Shown here one piece after another: positions 59,584 to 64,000 of a stretch of 64,000 bases of DNA. The notes beneath the pieces are model-generated. The model was not told where the DNA came from, did not search any database, and was given only the letters and a program-made list of their open reading frames with translations. The first letter of the stretch is position 1. The number at the start of each line of letters is the position of its first letter. The translations under genes and the position numbers were made by a program. This stretch comes from JBBQSN01 sp963825505 (GTDB lineage Bacteria > Actinomycetota > Actinomycetes > Actinomycetales > CAWJMD01). The DNA is taken from the NCBI GenBank assembly GCA_963825505.1, contig CAWGTL010000004.1, forward strand, positions 1 through 64,000, written 5' to 3'.

Positions 59584-60426
59584 CTACGGGTCGACGTCCA
59601 GCGCCGCCCGTCGAGCGAACACCGCGGCGGCCGCGTGCACGAGGTCGTGACCGGGCAGGTCGCGAGCACCGATCCCGCCGAGGGCCTGCACGTCACGGGT
59701 CGACGACGTCAGCGCCGCCGCCGGGGTGGAGTCCAGCACCTCGACCGGCAGGACGGCCTCGCGCAGGGGCAGGCCCTCGTCGGCGGCCCACTCCAGCAGC
59801 AGCTCGCGGGTGATGCCCGCGAGGCACCCGGACGACAGCGGCGGCGTCACCAGCGCGTCGTCGACCACCACGACCACGTTCGAGCCGGTGCCCTCGCACA
59901 GCTCCCCGCGGGTGTTGGCGAACAGCGCCTCCGAACCGCCCTCGGCGTGAGCACGGCCCAGCGCCACGACGTTCTCGGCGTACGACGTCGTCTTGAGCCC
60001 GGCGGTGGCGCTGCGCTCGTTGCGCACCCACGGCACCAGCACCGCCCGCGCCCCGTCGGCCCACGCGGGGGCGGGCGCCGTCGCCACCACCAGCGTCCCC
60101 GCCCCCGGTGTGCGGTCGGATCCGAGCGGGCCGGGACCCGCGGTCCAGGTGATCCGCAGCCGCCCGCGGTCGAGCGGACGCGCGGACAGCACGTCGTCGA
60201 TCGCGGCACGCACCAGGTCGTCGGCCGGCGGCTCGATGCCGAGACCGGCGCAGGACCGCCCGAGCCGGCGCAGGTGCCGGGTGAGCGCGAAAGCGCCTGC
60301 GGGCGTGACCTTGCAGGTCTCGAACACGCCGTCGCCCACCGTCAGCCCGTGGTCGAGGGCCGGGACGCGCGCCTCCTCGGGCGCCAGCACCCGGCCGTCC
60401 AGCCACACCACGACGTCCTGGCTCAT
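59584..60426 (-). CDS. pabC: Aminodeoxychorismate lyase-type aminotransferase (class IV)
   Basis: The 280-residue PLP protein has VPALDHGLTVGDGVFETCKV, LRITWTAGPGPLGSDR, the PLP lysine in ATAGLKTTSYAENVVALG and EGTGSNVVVVVD. Its position right after pabB supports PabC (4-amino-4-deoxychorismate to pABA plus pyruvate), though the class IV fold also covers branched-chain transaminases. The ATG lies ten bases past the pabB stop. Confidence 0.85.
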   Translation of the reverse strand: MSQDVVVWLDGRVLAPEEARVPALDHGLTVGDGVFETCKVTPAGAFALTRHLRRLGRSCAGLGIEPPADDLVRAAIDDVLSARPLDRGRLRITWTAGPGPLGSDRTPGAGTLVVATAPAPAWADGARAVLVPWVRNERSATAGLKTTSYAENVVALGRAHAEGGSEALFANTRGELCEGTGSNVVVVVDDALVTPPLSSGCLAGITRELLLEWAADEGLPLREAVLPVEVLDSTPAAALTSSTRDVQALGGIGARDLPGHDLVHAAAAVFARRAALDVDP

Positions 60427-60436
60427 GGCGTCCAAC

Positions 60437-61507
60437 CTAGTCCGGACGCCTGGACGCCAGACCCACCAGCCGGGACGCCTTGAGCACCGTCTCGTCCCAC
60501 TCGCCCTGCGGGTCCGAGCCCCACGTGATGCCGGCGCCCGTGCCGAAGCGGAGCACGCCGCCGTCCTCGGGCGTCCACCAGAAGGTGCGGATGCCCACAG
60601 CGAGCTCGCCGTCGCCCGTCGTGGCGTCGATCCAGCCGAGGCCACCGCAGTAGGGCCCGCGCTCCACCGGCTCGAGCGCCGAGATCGCCTGCAGCGCCGT
60701 TGACTTCGGCGCACCCGACACCGAGCCCGGCGGACCGGCGGCGTCGATCAGCCCGCGCCAGCCGACCCCGTCGCGCAGCCGTCCCGACACGGTGGAGACC
60801 AGGTGAACGAGTCCGGGGTGCTGCTGCTCCTCCAGCAGGGCGTCGACCCGCACCGTGCCCGGGCGGCACACGTGCGACAGGTCGTTGCGCACCAGGTCGG
60901 TGATCATCACGTTCTCGGCGACGTCCTTGTCGAGCATCTGCTCGGCCGTGACGGCCGTCCCCTTGATCGGAGCGCTGGTGACGAGATCGCCTGCGCGGCG
61001 CAGGAACAGCTCCGGCGATGCCGACACGACCCAGCCGTCGGCGGTGTCGAGCACGCCCGCGTAGGGAGCCGGGTTGCCGCGCGCGAGGACGGCCGCGAGC
61101 GCCCACGGGTCGGCGTCCGGGCCGAGCGCCGCGGACAGCACCCGGCACAGGTTCACCTGGTAGACCTCGCCCTCGCGCACGAGCTCGCGCACACGCTGCA
61201 CGCCGCCCCGGTAGGCGGGGCCGTCGAGGGAGGTGGCCCACGGACCGGTCGGCCCCGTCCAAGGAGCCGTCGGCTCAGGCGGCGGTCCCAGCACCGCGGT
61301 GGCGAACCGGTAGGCGTGCCCGGCGCCCTCGAACGGGATGACCACGACCCAGGTCCCGGGTGCGGGGCGGTCGAGCGCGGACGGGTCGACGCCGAGGTCG
61401 GCGACCTCGACCAGCTCGGTGAGCAGGCGCCCGCCCCACCAGGCCGCCGGCTCCGTGCGACCCCGCGCCACCGGCTGCTCGATCGGCACCGGCTCCTCGA
61501 TCGGCAC
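60437..61507 (-). CDS. pabB: Aminodeoxychorismate synthase component I
   Basis: The 356-residue protein has the chorismate-binding signature: REGEVYQVNLCRVLSA, PELFLRRAGDLVTSAPIKGT, ENVMITDLVRNDLSHVC, GSVSGAPKSTALQAI and FGTGAGITWGSDPQGEWDE. It makes aminodeoxychorismate for folate. The N-terminal region has an 18-bp tandem repeat (VPIEEPVPIEQPV). Start GTG 61507 is 28 bp from the divergent CapA gene. Confidence 0.92.
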   Translation of the reverse strand: MPIEEPVPIEQPVARGRTEPAAWWGGRLLTELVEVADLGVDPSALDRPAPGTWVVVIPFEGAGHAYRFATAVLGPPPEPTAPWTGPTGPWATSLDGPAYRGGVQRVRELVREGEVYQVNLCRVLSAALGPDADPWALAAVLARGNPAPYAGVLDTADGWVVSASPELFLRRAGDLVTSAPIKGTAVTAEQMLDKDVAENVMITDLVRNDLSHVCRPGTVRVDALLEEQQHPGLVHLVSTVSGRLRDGVGWRGLIDAAGPPGSVSGAPKSTALQAISALEPVERGPYCGGLGWIDATTGDGELAVGIRTFWWTPEDGGVLRFGTGAGITWGSDPQGEWDETVLKASRLVGLASRRPD

Positions 61508-61535
61508 CGGGTGACCGTACCGGTAGCGTCCGAGG

Positions 61536-62666
61536 GTGACCCGCGTCCTGTCTCTGGCGGCCGCCGTCTCGCTCGGCTGCCTGCTCGTGGCGTGCGCGGC
61601 CGAGGATCGACAAACCCCTCGCACGTCATCCGCGCCGCCGGCGTCGACGACCGCCACGAGCGCGGCGCCGAGCCCCTCGCCGACCCCCACCGGACCGCCG
61701 CGCGTCACCCTCTCGTTCGCTGGCGACGTGCACTTCGAGGGCCGGCTCGAGCCGCTGCGCGCCGACCCGGCGACCGCTCTGCTGTCGATCGCACCGCAGC
61801 TGTCGGCCGCCGACGTCACCGTCCTGAACCTCGAGGCCGCGATCACCGAGCGCGGCGTGCCCGAACCCAAGCAGTTCCACTTCCGGGTGCCGGAGGAGAT
61901 GCTCGCGGCCTTCCCCGCGGCGGGCGTCGACGTCCTGACGATGGCCAACAACCACGGCGTCGACTACGGCCGGGACGGCCTCGAGGACACCCTCGCCGCC
62001 ATCGGGCGCAGCCCGCTCCCGGTCGTGGGGATCGGTGCCGACGCGGAGCAGGCGTTCACGCCGGCCGTGCTCGACGTCCGCGGCACGCAGGTGGCGGTGA
62101 TCGGCGCCGACCAGCACCCGGACCGCACCACGCAGGCGTGGACGGCTGACGACGACTCCCCCGGCGTCGCCTCCGCGCTCGAGCCGGAGCGGCTGCTGGC
62201 CGCGGTCGCCGCGGCCCGGCAGACCGCCGACGTCGTGGTGGTCTACCTGCACTGGGGCACCGACTACGAGGCCTGCCCGAACGACCGCCAGCGCACGCTG
62301 ACCCGACAGCTCGCGCTCGCCGGCGCCGACGTCGTGGTCGGCGCGCACGCGCACGAGCTGCAGGGCGCCGGCTGGTTCCCGGTCGACCGCGCGGCCGAGG
62401 GGGTCGAGGGGCCGGGCAGCGTGTACGTCTCCTACGGGCTGGGCAACTTCGTCTGGTGGCGGTCGAACAGCGAGGTGTCGATCACCACCGGCGTGCTCAC
62501 CCTCACCCTGGAGGGACGTACCACGGTCGACGCCCGCTGGACCCCGATGCGGATCGCCGACACCGGCCTGCCGGTGGTGCAGACCGGTGACGACGCGCTC
62601 GCAGGTCTGGCCTACTGGGACCAGGTGCGGGAGTGCTCGGACCTGTCCGCGAGCGCCGTCCCGTGA
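61536..62666 (+). CDS. CapA-family lipoprotein (metallophosphoesterase-like)
   Basis: The 376-residue protein has a lipoprotein signal (SLAAAVSLGCLLVAC), a Ser/Thr/Pro linker, then the CapA fold: VTLSFAGDVHFEGRL, VTVLNLEAAITERG, LTMANNHGVDYGRDGLEDT, VVYLHWGTDYEACPND and VVVGAHAHELQGAGWF with metal-binding Asp/His/Asn. CapA proteins take part in polyglutamate or other polymer assembly; no polymerase is near, so role is unknown. GTG start. Confidence 0.9.
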   Translation: MTRVLSLAAAVSLGCLLVACAAEDRQTPRTSSAPPASTTATSAAPSPSPTPTGPPRVTLSFAGDVHFEGRLEPLRADPATALLSIAPQLSAADVTVLNLEAAITERGVPEPKQFHFRVPEEMLAAFPAAGVDVLTMANNHGVDYGRDGLEDTLAAIGRSPLPVVGIGADAEQAFTPAVLDVRGTQVAVIGADQHPDRTTQAWTADDDSPGVASALEPERLLAAVAAARQTADVVVVYLHWGTDYEACPNDRQRTLTRQLALAGADVVVGAHAHELQGAGWFPVDRAAEGVEGPGSVYVSYGLGNFVWWRSNSEVSITTGVLTLTLEGRTTVDARWTPMRIADTGLPVVQTGDDALAGLAYWDQVRECSDLSASAVP

Positions 62667-62762
62667 CGCTCCGGTGGCGCCGGGGGTACCGGTTGGACTC
62701 CCCGTGACCGACTCGGTTATCGTTCACGTCGCACACCGAGACCCCGGGGTCACGGCATGCGC

Positions 62763-62834
62763 GCGGACGTGGCTCAGTGGTAGAGCATCACCTTGCCAAG
62801 GTGAGGGTCGCGGGTTCGAATCCCGTCGTCCGCT
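62763..62834 (+). tRNA. tRNA-Gly (GCC)
   Basis: The 72-base gene starts GCGGACGTGGCTCAGTGG. The anticodon loop is TTGCCAA (GCC), the T arm GGGTTCGAATCCC, the acceptor stem GCGGACG/CGTCCGC, and the discriminator T. First of a three-tRNA cluster. Confidence 0.96.
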
Positions 62835-62882
62835 CGGAGGCACTGCACCTGGAGCACCTCCAGGCCTGGCAGTCGGTCTCAC

Positions 62883-62953
62883 GGTGGTGTGGCCGAGAGG
62901 CGAGGCAACGGCCTGCAAAGCCGTCTACACGGGTTCAAATCCCGTCACCACCT
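62883..62953 (+). tRNA. tRNA-Cys (GCA)
   Basis: The 71-base gene starts GGTGGTGTGGCCGAGAGG. The anticodon loop is CTGCAAA (GCA), the T arm GGGTTCAAATCCC, and the discriminator T73, an identity base for Cys. No CCA encoded. It lies 48 bp after tRNA-Gly. Confidence 0.96.
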
Positions 62954-62985
62954 CGGACGCACCACCTGCACCACGGTGCAACCAC

Positions 62986-63060
62986 GGGCGATTGGCGCAG
63001 CGGTAGCGCGCTTCCTTGACACGGAAGAGGTCACTGGTTCGAACCCAGTATCGCCCACCA
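62986..63060 (+). tRNA. tRNA-Val (GAC), CCA encoded
   Basis: The gene starts GGGCGATTGGCGCAGCGG. The anticodon loop is TTGACAC (GAC), the T arm GGTTCGAACCC, and the 3' end ATCGCCCACCA includes CCA. Same acceptor and T arms as the tRNA-Val(CAC) gene at 58117. Last of the cluster; a terminator follows. Confidence 0.96.
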
Positions 63061-63068
63061 GCCGAAGA

Positions 63069-63102
63069 GGCCCCTGACCTGCGGAGACGCAGCTCAGGGG
63101 CC
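63069..63102 (+). terminator. Terminator after the tRNA cluster
   Basis: GGCCCCTGA (63069-63077) pairs with TCAGGGGCC (63094-63102); inside, after one C-C mismatch, CTGCG pairs with CGCAG around a GAGA tetraloop. CCTTCT follows. It ends the tRNA transcript and lies just before the convergent ArsR-family gene end. Confidence 0.85.
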
Positions 63103-63141
63103 CTTCTGCTCGATGATCCGCAGGGCTCCCGGAGCCGGTGC

Positions 63142-63918
63142 TCACCGGCTCTGGCCGGGGTGCTTGGGCCGGCGGCGGCGCGTGGTCCGGCGGTGCAGGT
63201 CGGCGTGCTCCTTGAGACGGCCGAGGACCATCGACCAGGCGGCGGTGAGGAACTGCGCCTGCCGGGCGTCCTGGGCCTCCTGGTGGACCTCCACCCGGCA
63301 CCCGTCCTGGACCGGGAGGAAGCGCAGGTAGCCGACCAGCTGCCGTCCGGGCACGGGGGTCTGGTCGTCGTCGAAGTCCCAGCGCATCGCGATGAGGTCC
63401 GGCGGCGCGAGCACCTCGTAGCGACCGCGCACGCGGGTACCCCACTCCAGCTCGGTGCTGAACCGCCCCTCCTCGATGGCGACCGGGACACCCAGCCACG
63501 CCGAGTAGCGGTCGCCGTCGGCGAACGACTCGTAGGCCGCGGCCTGGTCGAGAACGGTGTCGACGTGGACGGACACCCACTGCTCCAGGGCGGCACTGGC
63601 CAGCGCCCGCTCGGGGATGTCGTCGGCGACCGTCCACTTGCTGTCCGCACTGGCCAGCAGCGGCAGCGCCGACTCCATCGCCGTCCGGTCGAGCCGGTAG
63701 TGGCGGAAGGTGCCCTCGGCCCGCACGGTCACCAGTCCCGCCCGGCGCAGTGCCGCGAGGTGGGTCGACACGGTGCCGGCCGTGAGGTGGCATGCCGCCG
63801 CGATCTCACCGGCCGGCCGCTCGCCGTCCCACAGCATCCAGAGGATCTCGCGGCGGACCGGGGAGGCCAGGGCGTCGATGGTGGCCTGGAGGTCACCCGC
63901 CGCACCCGGACTCGTCAC
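63142..63918 (-). CDS. ArsR-type winged-helix protein fused to an SRPBCC domain
   Basis: The 258-residue protein has an N-terminal ArsR helix-turn-helix (LASPVRREILWMLWDGERPA, HLTAGTVSTHLAALRRAGLV, then FRHYRL) and a C-terminal AHSA1/START-like SRPBCC domain from about residue 108 (WVSVHVDTVLDQAAAYESFA, WGTRVRGRYEVLAPPDLIAM). In separate form these two are often neighbours; here one chain joins sensor and regulator. Ligand unknown. The cysteines of metal-sensing ArsR proteins are absent. GTG start. Confidence 0.88.
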   Translation of the reverse strand: MTSPGAAGDLQATIDALASPVRREILWMLWDGERPAGEIAAACHLTAGTVSTHLAALRRAGLVTVRAEGTFRHYRLDRTAMESALPLLASADSKWTVADDIPERALASAALEQWVSVHVDTVLDQAAAYESFADGDRYSAWLGVPVAIEEGRFSTELEWGTRVRGRYEVLAPPDLIAMRWDFDDDQTPVPGRQLVGYLRFLPVQDGCRVEVHQEAQDARQAQFLTAAWSMVLGRLKEHADLHRRTTRRRRPKHPGQSR

Positions 63919-63954
63919 CGATCCATCCTTGCAGCGCGACGCGAGCCGGGAGTA

Positions 63955-63972
63955 ATTTGATCCTGGTCAAAA
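63955..63972 (-). promoter_or_regulatory. Dyad upstream of the ArsR-SRPBCC gene
   Basis: TTTGA (63956-63960) and TCAAA (63967-63971) form a dyad with a 6-bp spacer, in an AT-rich island about 40 bp before the start codon. It is placed as an autoregulatory operator would be. Any divergent partner gene is beyond the window edge. Confidence 0.5.
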
Positions 63973-64000
63973 TAGATGCTCGGGACGACACCACCGGAGG

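Noticed and set aside
62763..63060. tRNA cluster as an integration site of a mobile element
   Set aside because: No partial tRNA duplicate, integrase or composition change follows the tRNAs; the two tRNA-Val genes are full-length and have different anticodons.

Overview
The window is chromosomal DNA from a very high-G+C actinobacterium (Actinomycetota). Evidence: coding frames end almost always in G/C; GTG starts and 1-4 nt start/stop overlaps (ATGA, GTGA, TGATG) are frequent; PIM lipid genes (pimA, a patA-like acyltransferase, PIP synthase), an SsgA-family protein, class F sortase and EF-G2 are present. The core order (mltG-ruvX-alaS, aspS, hisS-MBL hydrolase, cyclophilin, rel-apt-secF-secD-yajC, ruvB-ruvA-ruvC, yebC-pdxT, pdxS, pimA-patA-pgsA, HIT-thrS) matches the order I remember from mycobacteria and other actinobacteria. 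I cannot place the genus; a Geodermatophilales-, Frankiales- or Nocardioidaceae-like organism would fit.

Layout. 0-5 kb: mltG start, ruvX, alaS, two small membrane proteins and rpsD. 5-8 kb: a surface operon (CHRD-type anchored protein, class F sortase, CopD). 8-15 kb: rarA, a nucleotidyltransferase, an MMPL exporter, a GNAT protein and an ABC-F ATPase. 15-20 kb: aspS, MauE/DoxX protein and a large PKD membrane protein, then a TipA-type regulator with its operator. 20-35 kb: hisS, MBL hydrolase, cyclophilin, DUF349 protein, rel, apt, secFD, yajC and ruvBAC. 35.3-39.1 kb: accessory region. 39-46 kb: yebC, pdxT, a second accessory block (metal-receptor protein, decayed sigma factor, VOC, YbaK, kynureninase) and pdxS. 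46-55 kb: DUF3048 lipoprotein, PIM genes, EF-G2, HIT and thrS. 55-64 kb: MOSC, CYTH-CHAD, PGPGW and SsgA-type proteins, pabC/pabB, a CapA lipoprotein, four tRNAs and an ArsR-SRPBCC protein.

Two parts of the 35-39 kb region look new. First, a papain-like protease and a companion protein share a C-terminal domain ending in IY-x-W, and next to them lies a chagasin-type inhibitor of papain-family proteases. Second, the 3' end of yebC seems to have been invaded by small cassettes: a 29-bp sequence encoding the present YebC tail recurs twice downstream, each time inside an 18-codon ORF after a small lipoprotein gene, and a canonical-looking YebC tail lies stranded about 1.4 kb away. This stretch is visibly poorer in G+C than its surroundings.

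A data caution: aspS (twice), the sortase gene, the MBL/hisS junction and pdxT each carry what looks like a one-base change in a G/C run. Essential genes are involved, so sequencing or assembly error is the likeliest cause. The MBL-HisRS 'fusion' in particular should not be taken at face value.
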